DNA of 64,000 bases, from the NCBI GenBank assembly GCA_019359275.1, contig JAHHHP010000005.1, positions 62,001 to 126,000 on the forward strand, in the 5' to 3' direction. The notes below the pieces were generated by a model that saw nothing but the letters and a program-made list of their open reading frames with translations, did not search any database and was not told the DNA's origin. The DNA is from Myxacorys chilensis ATA2-1-KO14. GTDB taxonomy: Bacteria; Cyanobacteriota; Cyanobacteriia; Leptolyngbyales; Leptolyngbyaceae. A program made the translations under genes and the position numbers. Shown here in pieces: positions 1-9,387 of this stretch (within the stretch, counting starts at the first letter, position 1; every line of letters begins with the position of its first letter).

Positions 1-683
1 CGATCGTCGATCTGCACGCTTTCAACCTCAAGGGAAAAGCCAACCAAGATTTTAGAACCGCCATCAATCGATTCACCAAAGCCGGATATCGATTTCAAGT
101 CTACGAACCCCCGATCGACAGCACTCTAATTGATCGATTAAAGCCTGTCAGTGATGAATGGCTGCAACTAAAGCAAGGATCAGAAAAGCAGTTCTCGATC
201 GGATGGTTTGACCAAGATTACTTGCAGCAGTGTCACATCGCCGTACTCTACAACTCCAACGGTAAAATCATTGCTTTTGCCAATTTACTTTCAAAATATC
301 AACGTCACGAAGTCACCATTGATTTGATGCGCCATTGCCACGACGCCGAAAAAGGCACAATGGATTTTCTGTTTGCATCACTATTACAGCACTTCCAGCA
401 AGCCGGATACGACAGCTTTAATTTCAGCTTATCCCCTCTTGCCGGAGTGGGAGAATCACCGGGCGCTCATCGAGTCGAGAAAGGATTGCACTACTTCTTC
501 GAGCATCTTAATCAGTTCTACAACTTTAAAGGACTGCATCAATTTAAAGAAAAATTTCGCCCCCAGTGGGAACCGCGCTACTTGGTTTATCCCAACGTCA
601 CAACACTGCCCGATATTGCCGTAGGACTCGTCCGTGCCGATTCGGGCGATCGCTTACTCGACTACTTAAAGCCAGGAACCTAA
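1..683 (+). CDS. MprF-like phosphatidylglycerol lysyltransferase, C-terminal part
   Basis: The frame is already open at the window edge (first full codon at base 3), so the gene begins upstream. The visible 226 residues resemble the DUF2156 / lysyl-phosphatidylglycerol synthase C-terminal domain. Recognisable stretches are KANQDFRTAINRF near the start, KQGSEKQFSIGWFD, the ANLLSKYQ segment, and IDLMRH followed by KGTMDFLF. In known MprF proteins this cytosolic domain transfers an aminoacyl group from aminoacyl-tRNA to phosphatidylglycerol, after which a membrane domain flips the lipid. Cyanobacterial members have not all been shown to do this, so the substrate is an inference. An ATG at 222 is internal and not the true start. 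No U-tract terminator was seen before rpsA. Confidence 0.8.
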   Translation, partial: IVDLHAFNLKGKANQDFRTAINRFTKAGYRFQVYEPPIDSTLIDRLKPVSDEWLQLKQGSEKQFSIGWFDQDYLQQCHIAVLYNSNGKIIAFANLLSKYQRHEVTIDLMRHCHDAEKGTMDFLFASLLQHFQQAGYDSFNFSLSPLAGVGESPGAHRVEKGLHYFFEHLNQFYNFKGLHQFKEKFRPQWEPRYLVYPNVTTLPDIAVGLVRADSGDRLLDYLKPGT

Positions 684-843
684 TCTGCCTCACTTCTACA
701 ACTGGGAGAAATTAAGAAAACTCTGATTTCAAAGTACCGATCGCGCCATTCAATAACTCTCTCTAAGAAGTCAAACGCCCTGTGTTATGAGAGAGAGATT
801 GAGCTATCATAAGAATTCTGAACTCACTAATCCGTCCAAACCG

Positions 844-896
844 TTCCTTAGACCCTAAGGAATGAAGGTGTAGGCTGCACATTTTCCGGATGTGCA
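844..896 (+). promoter_or_regulatory. Two perfect hairpins in the rpsA leader
   Basis: TTCCTTAG (844-851) pairs perfectly with CTAAGGAA (855-862) over a 3-base loop. Fourteen bases on, TGCACAT (876-882) pairs with ATGTGCA (890-896) over a 7-base loop. Neither is followed by a U-tract, so they do not look like terminators. They end about 54 bases before the rpsA start. S1 is autoregulated through its leader in Escherichia coli; a similar role here is only inference. Confidence 0.5.
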
Positions 897-950
897 TACG
901 CATCAGCAGGAGGCGATTTTTTTACGGAGACAACCAGGAAAACAATTAGC

Positions 951-2039
951 ATGGTCAATCAGAACACAGTAGCTATGGATGTCGGTTTTACCCACGAAGA
1001 CTTTGCGGCTTTACTAGACAAATACGACTATCATTTCAGTCCGGGAGATGTCGTCGCCGGAACCGTATTTAGCCTAGAGCCGAGAGGTGCGCTGATTGAC
1101 ATTGGTGCTAAGACGGCTGCCTATATTCCAATTCAAGAAATGTCGATCAACCGCGTGGACAACCCCGATGAGGTGTTGCAATCCAACGAAACGCGGGAGT
1201 TCTTCATCTTGGCTGACGAGAATGAAGACGGACAGTTGACGCTCTCGATTCGCCGGATTGAGTATATGCGGGCATGGGAGCGGGTTCGCCAACTCCAAGC
1301 CGAAGATGCTACGGTGCGATCGATTGTATTTGCCACCAACCGAGGCGGAGCGCTGGTTCGCATTGAAGGACTGCGCGGCTTTATTCCTGGCTCTCACATC
1401 AGCACTCGCAAGCCGAAGGAAGAATTAGTCGCTGAAGAGCTACCGCTCAAGTTTTTAGAAGTAGACGAAGAGCGCAACCGTCTTGTTCTGAGCCATCGTC
1501 GGGCGCTGGTTGAGCGTAAGATGAACCGTCTGGAAGTTGGCGAAGTCGTGATCGGCACGGTGCGCGGCATCAAGCCTTATGGTGCGTTCATTGACATCGG
1601 TGGCGTTAGCGGTTTGCTGCACATTTCTGAAATTTCTCACGATCACATCGATACGCCCCACAGCGTGTTCAATGTGAATGACGAAGTGAAAGTCATGATC
1701 ATTGATCTCGATGCTGAGCGGGGCCGGATTTCGCTCTCGACGAAGCAGCTTGAGCCAGAACCGGGCGATATGGTGAAGAACCCAAGTGTGGTGTACGAGA
1801 AAGCCGAGGAAATGGCAGCGAAGTATCGCGAAACGGTGATGCAGCAGCAACAGGGCGGAGCACCGGCTGCGGTTGCAGAAGCTCCACCTGCGATCGAAGC
1901 ACCTACAGAAGAGGAGGAATTAGAAATTCCTTCCGCTGTTGAGGAGCCGGAAATTCCTGAAGCCGTTGAAGAGGCAGCCGTTGAAGAAGCGCCTGAAGCG
2001 ACTCCAGAAGCAGAGTTAGCGCCTGTCACTGAAGAATAA
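951..2039 (+). CDS. rpsA: 30S ribosomal protein S1
   Basis: Ribosomal protein S1 binds mRNA on the 30S subunit. This is the cyanobacterial short form with three S1 (OB-fold) repeats, at roughly residues 28-100, 115-180 and 195-265. The third is the most typical, with GEVVIGTVRGIKPYGAFIDI. After the last repeat comes a Glu/Pro/Ala-rich acidic tail of about 70 residues (PEIPEAVEE and similar), which makes the protein 362 residues, longer than many three-domain homologues. The ATG at 951 gives the conserved start MVNQ. It is transcribed alone, with leader hairpins before it and a strong terminator 31 bases after the stop. Confidence 0.96.
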   Translation: MVNQNTVAMDVGFTHEDFAALLDKYDYHFSPGDVVAGTVFSLEPRGALIDIGAKTAAYIPIQEMSINRVDNPDEVLQSNETREFFILADENEDGQLTLSIRRIEYMRAWERVRQLQAEDATVRSIVFATNRGGALVRIEGLRGFIPGSHISTRKPKEELVAEELPLKFLEVDEERNRLVLSHRRALVERKMNRLEVGEVVIGTVRGIKPYGAFIDIGGVSGLLHISEISHDHIDTPHSVFNVNDEVKVMIIDLDAERGRISLSTKQLEPEPGDMVKNPSVVYEKAEEMAAKYRETVMQQQQGGAPAAVAEAPPAIEAPTEEEELEIPSAVEEPEIPEAVEEAAVEEAPEATPEAELAPVTEE

Positions 2040-2070
2040 ATCGCAACTCTACAAAGCGATTAACACTGTA

Positions 2071-2094
2071 AGAGGGAGCCATCCCTCTTTTTTT
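2071..2094 (+). terminator. Rho-independent terminator of rpsA
   Basis: AGAGGGA (2071-2077) and TCCCTCT (2082-2088) form a perfect 7-bp stem over a 4-base loop, followed directly by six more T residues. It lies 31 bases after the rpsA stop codon and separates rpsA from hflX. Confidence 0.9.
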
Positions 2095-2239
2095 GTGAAC
2101 TGATTCAAAGCACCCCGATTGGCTCTACTAGCTTCAAAAGAGCGCATGTTGTAAAGATCTAATAATTCTCCGATGGAAAGACAGAACCTTGTTTAGTCGG
2201 AATCTGGAGATCTAATATAGAGACAGTAGCGTTAGGCAA

Positions 2240-3934
2240 GTGATCCTTATCGAAACGGTTTACGGTCATCTTCAAGGTCTCAAATCTAGTCAGTTAAAGC
2301 AGTTGCAGCGCTTGTACCATCAGCGTCTACCTGGCGATCGCATCACCACGCCAGAATTCGCCCAGCGCCTCGCTGCCATCAGTACAGACTTGAACCAGCC
2401 TGTCTGTGCTTATATCAATCGACGCGGACAAGTGATTCGCGTTGGCGTCGGCACCCCTAGGCAAACCCAGATTCCGCCGCTAGAACTCCCTCGCTACGGG
2501 GCAGAGCGTCTGTGCGGTATTCGCTGTATTGCGACTCAACTCAAACAAGATCCGCCTGGAGAGTCAGCGCTGACCGCTATGGCAATTCAGCGACTTGATG
2601 CTCTTGTAGCGCTAACTCTTACAGGTGGCGGTTTCGAGCGGCGCGGCGGTGGCGTCACCGGATATGTGAAAGCGGCCTACCTAGCGCATTTGGTTCCCCA
2701 CCCAGAAGCCAACTGGACGGTTTCGCCTGCCCTTAGTCTCGATATCATCGCTAATCAAGATTTTCTAGACCTAGTTGAAGGACTAGAGGAAGAATTTCAG
2801 CGCGAATCGGCCGGGCAACAGGTGGATGGCGATCATGATCAGGTGTTGGTCGTAGGGGTGCAGACGGCTAATCTATCACCACAGCGCTTTGAGGATGGTC
2901 TACAGGAATTGGCTCGGTTGGTGGATACCGCAGGCGGAGAAGTGCTACAAACGTTGAAGCAAAAACGTCCTCGTCCTCATCCTCAAACAGTAGTCGGCGA
3001 AGGAAAAGTGCAGGAAATTTCGCTCACGGCACAGACGATCGGGGCAAATTTGATTGTCTTTGATCGTGACCTGTCACCGGCGCAGGTGCGAAACTTGGAG
3101 ACTCAGATCGGCATTCGAGTTGTCGATCGCACTGAAGTGATTCTCGATATTTTTGCTCAACGAGCGCGATCGGGGGCGGGTAAACTCCAAGTCGAGCTAG
3201 CTCAATTGGAATACATGCTACCCAGGCTTGCAGGACGCGGACAAGCCATGTCTCGATTAGGCGGCGGCATCGGCACCAGAGGCCCAGGAGAGACAAAACT
3301 TGAAACAGAACGAAGAGGTATTCAGCGACGCATTTCGCGGCTTCAGCAAGAGGTGGATCAGCTCCAGGCGCACCGTGCGCGGTTGCGGCAACGTAGGCAA
3401 CATCAAGAAGTTGCCTCGATCGCGGTGATTGGCTATACCAACGCTGGTAAATCTACATTGCTAAATGCGTTGACCAATGCAGAGGTCTATACCGCCGATC
3501 AACTCTTTGCTACGCTCGATCCAACGACTCGGCGGCTGATGGTTTCCAATCCAGAAACCCACGCGTCAACGTCGATGCTGCTCACGGACACCGTAGGATT
3601 TATCCATGAGTTGCCGCCTTCATTGATGGATGCGTTCCGCGCCACATTAGAGGAAGTCACCGAAGCTGATGCCTTGCTGCATGTGGTGGATCTATCCCAC
3701 CCAGCGTGGCAAAGTCAGATTCGAGCAGTGATGCAGATTTTGTCAGAAATGCCTATTTCTCCTGGGCCAGCCTTGGTTGCATTTAATAAAATTGATCAAG
3801 TCGATGGGGCAACCCTAGCGATCGCACGGGAAGAATTTCCTCAAGCCGCGTTTATTTCAGCTCACGAGCGGTTGGGCTTAGAAACGCTGCGGCAACGGCT
3901 CTGTCAATTGGTTAGCTATGCAGTATCCACATGA
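2240..3934 (+). CDS. hflX: GTPase HflX
   Basis: HflX is a translation-factor-class GTPase that binds the 50S subunit and splits or rescues stalled ribosomes. The N-terminal nucleotide-binding domain is present, with a cyanobacterial extension (PVCAYINRRGQ, then PPLELPRYGAERL). A glycine-rich linker (GGGIGTRGPGE) leads into a coiled coil, then the G domain. G1 is GYTNAGKST near residue 398, G3 is DTVGF near 451, and G4 is NKID near 516. The 564-residue length is usual for cyanobacterial HflX. The start is taken as GTG 2240 because the following residues match the family start; no ATG lies closer. The stop overlaps the next start by 4 bases. Confidence 0.95.
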   Translation: MILIETVYGHLQGLKSSQLKQLQRLYHQRLPGDRITTPEFAQRLAAISTDLNQPVCAYINRRGQVIRVGVGTPRQTQIPPLELPRYGAERLCGIRCIATQLKQDPPGESALTAMAIQRLDALVALTLTGGGFERRGGGVTGYVKAAYLAHLVPHPEANWTVSPALSLDIIANQDFLDLVEGLEEEFQRESAGQQVDGDHDQVLVVGVQTANLSPQRFEDGLQELARLVDTAGGEVLQTLKQKRPRPHPQTVVGEGKVQEISLTAQTIGANLIVFDRDLSPAQVRNLETQIGIRVVDRTEVILDIFAQRARSGAGKLQVELAQLEYMLPRLAGRGQAMSRLGGGIGTRGPGETKLETERRGIQRRISRLQQEVDQLQAHRARLRQRRQHQEVASIAVIGYTNAGKSTLLNALTNAEVYTADQLFATLDPTTRRLMVSNPETHASTSMLLTDTVGFIHELPPSLMDAFRATLEEVTEADALLHVVDLSHPAWQSQIRAVMQILSEMPISPGPALVAFNKIDQVDGATLAIAREEFPQAAFISAHERLGLETLRQRLCQLVSYAVST

Positions 3935-4311
3935 GCGTGATTCAGGCGGCGAAGTATCTTCAACTGGATCAGTTTCTGAACCCATTGAGGCTGCCAACGT
4001 TGCAGGGCACTTCACGTCTGCTCGATTATGTGTTGCATCAGGAATCCAACTTTGTCCCAACTACCACCTCAACGGGTGAAACGGACTACCGAAAATCAAA
4101 AATTCTCTACGAGTTTCCAGACTTATCTCAGTGGATGGTGCAACAGGTAGAAGCGGTGTTGCCGACTGTTTTTACTCAGTTGAACCATCCGCCCTTTCAG
4201 GTGTCGCAGATCGAGATTCAGCTAACGGCGCACAATAATGGCCACTATTACAAAATCCCCAACGACAATGGCAGCGCTGAAGTGGCCCGCCGAGAACTAT
4301 CGTATGTGTAA
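3931..4311 (+). pseudogene. Truncated 2OG-Fe(II) oxygenase (prolyl-hydroxylase type)
   Basis: The 126-residue frame starts at an ATG overlapping the hflX stop. It matches the N-terminal half of cyanobacterial 2OG-Fe(II) oxygenases of about 200-220 residues: LLDYVLHQESNFVPTTTSTG, then AHNNGHYYK and NDNGS. It stops at TAATAG just after RRELSYV, where homologues continue into the C-terminal half carrying the second iron-binding histidine and the 2-oxoglutarate arginine. Nothing recognisable follows. The first iron-ligand motif, normally HNDNG, reads PNDNG here. Two independent defects make a dead gene the best reading, although translational coupling to hflX could still give a short product. Confidence 0.7.
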
Positions 4312-4319
4312 TAGATCGC

Positions 4320-4982
4320 TCAGGCCTTCTTCGCTCCTGCTCCGTGTAAAACACCGATAGGTGTCTGAAAACCAGGTACAAGAACCATCTTGTACCGTTC
4401 AGCCTTCCAATCAGCTCTTAACTGCTCATCAGAGGGCACTTCAGAATCTCCCTCTGGATCAGAACCAAGATTGAAAGCCAACAAATAAACAGTCCATATT
4501 CCAGAATTAACAGCAACTTTCTTCATGGGCTCATTCAAATCCAGCAAACTCGTGATCCCAATGTTGCCGGAATCTATTACTAAGGGTAAGGCAATTACTT
4601 TTTCTGCTTGTCCGAACTCAGGTCTTTGTGCTGAGGAATAGACCTCCATCCAATGGTTATTCAAATGAGCAGCAGTCCCAAAGCAAATCGTTTTTCCATT
4701 GGTGATGTAGCCTTGTCCATAACTACCAAGGTCTGAACGGTTATCATCAGGCTCGGAGTAGAAGCTTTCAGGACACGGATCAGTCCCACTGTCATACACA
4801 AAAAACTGGTAATGGTCAGCATCGATTCTAAATTCTGTCAGTAATCTCATACGTTCATTCTTAGCTAATGCTAGCTGTGTTGTGGGCAGTGATGTTGACA
4901 GAGCGACTGACCGCGATGTTGAAACTAATCCAAATACTGTCGTCCCCAGTCCTGTTAACGTCAACAGCTTGCGCCGCTTCAT
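4320..4982 (-). CDS. Exported protein resembling ComJ, twin-arginine-like signal
   Basis: The 220-residue protein starts with MKRRKLLTLTGLGTTVFG, a twin-arginine-like signal with a hydrophobic stretch, so export is likely. The mature part has the spacing of the ComJ fold, whose Bacillus member is a nuclease inhibitor: HYQFFVYD, then GQGYITNGKTICFG, EKVIALPLVIDSGNIGI and a late NSGIWTVYLL. The resemblance is by eye only. It has its own direction, between the oxygenase remnant and grxC. Function unknown; a secreted beta-sandwich protein is all that can be supported. Confidence 0.5.
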   Translation of the reverse strand: MKRRKLLTLTGLGTTVFGLVSTSRSVALSTSLPTTQLALAKNERMRLLTEFRIDADHYQFFVYDSGTDPCPESFYSEPDDNRSDLGSYGQGYITNGKTICFGTAAHLNNHWMEVYSSAQRPEFGQAEKVIALPLVIDSGNIGITSLLDLNEPMKKVAVNSGIWTVYLLAFNLGSDPEGDSEVPSDEQLRADWKAERYKMVLVPGFQTPIGVLHGAGAKKA

Positions 4983-5365
4983 ATTCTTAAACTGCCTAGT
5001 AAGGGGTGTTAAAACACTGTTTGGATAACATTACGGTAACTTGATGCTGAGCACTGAACCTGTAATCTCCACTAAAACTAAATCATTGGACTTTTTCCGC
5101 ATATTACCCTCGGTAGGAGGATTACCAGGACACTTTCCGTATATTTTTAAGAATTGGGGTAGAAACCGGATGGTACGAGTCAGCAGAAACGTCGGTGACC
5201 ATTGAGCCGCGCAATAACACGATTGTCTTCTTCCCAAGCTATTATCTCCATGAAGTCTTGCTAGTGCTGTGCCCGTCCCGCGCCTTTGCCCAAAGTCGGT
5301 TCACGCTAAATGGTTGGATCTGTCATTAGCGCTTAAAATTTAAGAAATATTACTATTGAAAGACT
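4983..5365. other. Intergenic stretch, no convincing gene
   Basis: This holds the upstream regions of the leftward ComJ-like gene and of rightward grxC. A 68-codon leftward frame at 5031-5237 has no family resemblance and a poor start. Bases 5041-5095 resemble bases near 41015-41075, reported as a possible old repeat. No tRNA or terminator was seen. Confidence 0.5.
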
Positions 5366-5629
5366 ATGGCTCCTACTGTTGAAATCTACATCTGGAGTAC
5401 TTGTCCCTTCTGCGTCCGGGCGAAAGCATTGCTCGATCGCAAAGGCGTTCAGTACACCGAATACAATCTAGATGGCGACGAACCTGGACGCATGAAAATG
5501 GCGGAGCGCTCAGGTGGACGGCGTTCTGTCCCACAAATTTTTATCAACGATCAGCATATTGGCGGCTGTGATGATATTCATGCCCTCGATCGGGCTGGAA
5601 AACTTGATGCACTGCTGCAAGCAAGCTAA
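5366..5629 (+). CDS. grxC: Glutaredoxin 3 (GrxC type)
   Basis: A dithiol glutaredoxin that reduces disulfides and glutathione-mixed disulfides with glutathione. The active site CPFC lies at residues 14-17. The cis-proline segment SVPQIFIND and the glutathione-contacting GGCDDI are both in place. At 87 residues it is the usual length for the family. It lies 122 bases upstream of gshB on the same strand, which ties glutathione use to glutathione synthesis, as in many cyanobacteria. The two could be co-transcribed; no terminator was seen between them. Confidence 0.95.
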   Translation: MAPTVEIYIWSTCPFCVRAKALLDRKGVQYTEYNLDGDEPGRMKMAERSGGRRSVPQIFINDQHIGGCDDIHALDRAGKLDALLQAS

Positions 5630-5751
5630 AGCAATTTGCGGTCAAAAACGGTTTCTCGTTGGCAACAGATGGGCGAGCAGGTCAGTCTTGCTCCGTTACA
5701 TCCGCTGCGAAATCTGCTGCCAGCCGAATTCAACACCTTAGGACATTACTC

Positions 5752-6714
5752 GTGAAATTTGCATTCATCATCGATCCGATCCATCGCCTCGACCCCACTC
5801 ATGACACCAGCGTGGCGTTTATGGAAGCTGCTCAAGAGTTAGGGCATGAAGTGTGGGTGACGCAACTCGATCGCTTAAGTGTTGTCAGCGGCAAGGCGTG
5901 GGCATTGCTCGAACCCGTAACGCTGACCCCTGTGACACTAGGTGAAAATCGATGGGTCGCGATCGCGCAGTGGTACTCGATCGGAGAAGCGCTATTTCAA
6001 CCGCTCGAAGAGATGGACGTAGTGTTCATGCGAAAAGACCCGCCGGTCGATGAGGCGTATCTTTTTGCCACTTATATTTTGGATTACATTGACCCGGCAA
6101 AAACTCAGGTGGTCAACTCGCCTAGAGGCATTCGAGCCGCCAATGAGAAAATGTATGCCCTGCAATTTACGGATGCGATTCCCGATACAATCGTCACCCA
6201 AGATAAGCAGGTGATTCGTCAGTTTTTAGACCGCGAGGGAGCGGCAGTGCTGAAGCCACTCAACGGCAAAGCGGGGGAAGGCATTTTATTTTTGCAGCCG
6301 GGTGATCGCAACTTCAATTCATTGATCGAAATTAGCACTCAGCAAGGGAAAGTGCCAATCATGGTGCAAACCTATTTACCCGCCGCTAAAGATGGTGATA
6401 AACGGATCATTCTGCTGAATGGAACGCCGATCGGAGCCGTTAACCGAATTCCCACAGGCAATGAGTTTCGAGGAAATATGGCTGTGGGAGGCCGCAGCGC
6501 CCAAACCGAAATTAGCGATCGCGATCGCAAAATCTGTGCGATGTTAGCTCCCGCACTACAGCGCGATCAACTCACCTTTGTTGGCATCGATGTAATCGGC
6601 GGCTATTTAACCGAGGTGAATGTGACCAGTCCAACGGGCGTGCGAGAAGTTGATCGGCTTGATGGCAGCAAATTGGGGCATCAGGTCATTCAGCAGATTG
6701 CGCAGCCGCATTAG
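5752..6714 (+). CDS. gshB: Glutathione synthetase
   Basis: GshB joins gamma-glutamylcysteine and glycine using ATP, the second step of glutathione synthesis. The protein has the prokaryotic GshB N-domain and an ATP-grasp fold: FAFIIDPIHRLDP at the start, VFMRKDPPVDEAY, VLKPLNGKAGEGI, then NRIPTGNEFRGNMAVGG and EVNVTSPTG at the end. The start is GTG 5752, which gives VKFAFIIDP as in homologues and 320 residues; the frame is open further upstream but that part matches nothing. It follows grxC. No U-tract terminator was seen after it. Confidence 0.95.
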   Translation: MKFAFIIDPIHRLDPTHDTSVAFMEAAQELGHEVWVTQLDRLSVVSGKAWALLEPVTLTPVTLGENRWVAIAQWYSIGEALFQPLEEMDVVFMRKDPPVDEAYLFATYILDYIDPAKTQVVNSPRGIRAANEKMYALQFTDAIPDTIVTQDKQVIRQFLDREGAAVLKPLNGKAGEGILFLQPGDRNFNSLIEISTQQGKVPIMVQTYLPAAKDGDKRIILLNGTPIGAVNRIPTGNEFRGNMAVGGRSAQTEISDRDRKICAMLAPALQRDQLTFVGIDVIGGYLTEVNVTSPTGVREVDRLDGSKLGHQVIQQIAQPH

Positions 6715-6998
6715 GGCAGCAAATCTTTCTCAGATGGTTTAAGCAGAGGTTTAAGCAAAATTACCCTAAGTGATGTGTATTAAAGCACACTTGATTTTGG
6801 CTCTTGTCCTCGCTGACCCCTTCTTGATTCCCGTGATAAAATTTCTATCAATTAAGCCCAATCAGGAGTTGCTTGGAGAGATGTTAACGGCAGCAAGCCC
6901 CCTTGCGTAGTCAGCTTGTTCTCTCCCTGATAATAAAAAGAACGTAAAACGCGATCTATCCATGCTTGTTCTCGGTGTAATGCCGTTCTACCTAACCC

Positions 6999-9197
6999 AT
7001 GGTTAAGCATCTTGAGTGGCGACGAGTCTTGACAACCGTGCTGACTACCGTGTGGGAGAGCGGACGAATTTGGATCACCGCTTCGGCAGTGACAAGCTGC
7101 CTGATTGGTCTGCGCGTGAGCGGCGTGCTGCAAACTTGGGAATTGAGCACGGTGGATCAGTTTTTTCGGCTGCGTCCAGCTGAAGCGATCGACGATCGCA
7201 TCGTCATCATTGGTATGAATGAAGAGGACATTCAGCAGTTGGGTTGGCCTCTATCTGATACACAACTAGCGGCAGTGCTGCAAACGGTTCAAGCGGCAGA
7301 GCCACGAGCCATAGGGGTTGACTTTTATCGGGATATTCCAGTCGGATCGGGCAATTCTGATCTGCTCAGTACATACCAATCCATGCCCAATTTAGTGGGC
7401 ATTGAGCAGCTAAAAGATCGCGAGGGGTCAGGTGTGGCAGCCTCTCCGAAGCTCAAACGGCTCGGGCAAGTTGGCTTTAACAATATTGTGTACGATAGCG
7501 ATCGCAAGATTCGTCGGGCGCTTCTGTATTGGACAGTAAACGGCAAGCAATATCAGAGTTTCTCGCTGAAGTTGGCATTGCGCTACTTGAGCGCAGAAGG
7601 AATTCAGCCTAAACCAGGGGCGAAGCAGCCCCGCTATCTGCAATTGAGAAATGCCGTTTTTCCGCAACTGACACCCAACGATGGAGTTTACAATCAAGCC
7701 GATGCCGGCGGCTATCAAATACTGGCAAACTTCCGAGGAGCGGCGGGTCAGTTCAAAACGTTTTCGCTGAAGCAATTACTTAACAGAGAGGTGCCGCCGA
7801 ATCAGTTGCGCGATCGCATTGTTTTAATTGGCTCGGTCGCTACTAGCCTCAAGGACTTTTCGGCAACGCCCTACACCAAACTGCAGCTCGGCTCATCAGG
7901 ACTGATGGCAGGCGTTGAAATTCAGGCGAATTTCATCAGTCAAATTCTGAGTGCCGCTCTCAACAATCGACCGTTGTTTCAGACCTGGACGGAACCGATT
8001 GAGTGGATTTGGATTTGGGTTTGGGCGGCGGTTGGTACGGGTCTAAGTTGGAAGCTGAGATCGCCGCATCGCACCGCTCTGGTCATCCTGTTTATAGGAG
8101 TCGGATTAATTAGCGTTTGCTACGGCGCGTTTTTAGTCGGGTGGATTATTCCCGTTGTGCCCAGCTTTTTGGCCTTGACTGGCTCCGCCCTAGCCATCAT
8201 CAGCTACATTGCTCATAGCGAAGAAGAACTGAAGCGGTCGAAAGAATTTTTACATCGCGTCATTAACAGCATTCCCGATCCGGTGTTTGTTAAGGATAAA
8301 CATCATCGTTGGATCGTATTGAACGAAGCGTACTCCAGATTTTTAGGAAAGCCTGTTGCAGAACTTGTCGAAAAATCGGATTACGACATTTTTCCGGCTC
8401 ACGAAGCAGATATTTTCAGGCAACAAGACGAGTTGGTGTTTCAAAACGGACATGAATTAGAACACGAGGAACAATTCACAAGTGCGGATGGTACGACTTA
8501 TCATATTGCCACGAAGCGATCGCTGCACAAAGACGCAGCAGGCAACCGCTTTTTAGTCGGTGTGATTCGAGATATTACGCACCGCAAAACCATTGAAAAT
8601 GAATTGCGACGAACCACGGTAGAACTGTCTCGCTCAAACGCAGAATTACGTTTATCGCAAGACCGGCTGAGCTATCTCGCTAATCATGATGGATTGACCG
8701 GATTACCCAATCGAAATCTATTGTATGAACGGTTAAGTCAATGCTTAGATTGGGCAAGCGAGAATGGTAAATTAGTTGCTATTTTGTTTCTTGATTTAGA
8801 CGGGTTTAAACGTATTAATGATACGTTGGGTCATGGAGTTGGGGATTTGTTGCTGCAAGCGGTGGCACGTCGCTTGAGTGGATGCTTGCGAACCAGTGAT
8901 ATGATCGCTCGGCTCGGCGGCGATGAATTTGTTGTGCTGCTGCCATCGATTCCAGATCTAAATAATGCAACAACCGTCGCTGAAAAAATTTTACACACCC
9001 TGTCTCAAGCGTTTGCAATTTCAGGTCAGACCTTACTGGTTTCATCGAGTATTGGAATTAGTCTTTATCCAACCCATGCAGACGACCTAGAAACCCTGTT
9101 GCAAAAAGCAGATGAAGCAATGTATCAGGCAAAACAAGCTGGGAAAAATCGATACGTCATTAGCGCGGTTAACTCTGAGGAAACCGCAGACGCTTGA
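6999..9197 (+). CDS. CHASE2-PAS diguanylate cyclase
   Basis: A membrane sensor making cyclic di-GMP. Residues 30-330 are a CHASE2 extracytoplasmic domain (STVDQFFRLRP, then GVDFYRDIP and NFRGAAGQF). Three membrane helices follow at about 335-405. A PAS domain (INSIPDPVFVKDKHH) lies around 420-540 and a GGDEF domain around 560-725. The catalytic GGDEF signature is intact at about 640-644, so it should be active. RTSD just before it matches the RxxD inhibitory I-site, suggesting product feedback. No EAL domain is present. The input ligand is unknown. The ATG at 6999 is followed by a plausible N-terminal helix. Confidence 0.9.
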   Translation: MVKHLEWRRVLTTVLTTVWESGRIWITASAVTSCLIGLRVSGVLQTWELSTVDQFFRLRPAEAIDDRIVIIGMNEEDIQQLGWPLSDTQLAAVLQTVQAAEPRAIGVDFYRDIPVGSGNSDLLSTYQSMPNLVGIEQLKDREGSGVAASPKLKRLGQVGFNNIVYDSDRKIRRALLYWTVNGKQYQSFSLKLALRYLSAEGIQPKPGAKQPRYLQLRNAVFPQLTPNDGVYNQADAGGYQILANFRGAAGQFKTFSLKQLLNREVPPNQLRDRIVLIGSVATSLKDFSATPYTKLQLGSSGLMAGVEIQANFISQILSAALNNRPLFQTWTEPIEWIWIWVWAAVGTGLSWKLRSPHRTALVILFIGVGLISVCYGAFLVGWIIPVVPSFLALTGSALAIISYIAHSEEELKRSKEFLHRVINSIPDPVFVKDKHHRWIVLNEAYSRFLGKPVAELVEKSDYDIFPAHEADIFRQQDELVFQNGHELEHEEQFTSADGTTYHIATKRSLHKDAAGNRFLVGVIRDITHRKTIENELRRTTVELSRSNAELRLSQDRLSYLANHDGLTGLPNRNLLYERLSQCLDWASENGKLVAILFLDLDGFKRINDTLGHGVGDLLLQAVARRLSGCLRTSDMIARLGGDEFVVLLPSIPDLNNATTVAEKILHTLSQAFAISGQTLLVSSSIGISLYPTHADDLETLLQKADEAMYQAKQAGKNRYVISAVNSEETADA

Positions 9198-9387
9198 ATG
9201 GTAATACTTGGTCATTTCTTCCCGATTGGAAAGCGCTGAGAGAGAATCGCTGATTGGATTGCTGGCAAATCGATTAGTCGTTGAACTGAATTTTCCAGAG
9301 GAAGTCATGCAGCGACAGACAAAATCAAAGAGCTAATAACAAACCTCGATTAGCTCACTTCCATTAAATCACTTTCATTCGGGCACG

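Noticed and set aside
1643..2029. Long Ser/Ala-rich frame antisense to rpsA
   Set aside because: Mirror of the acidic Glu/Ala-rich tail of S1; no independent evidence.
5031..5237. 68-codon leftward frame
   Set aside because: No homology recognised and no plausible translation start.
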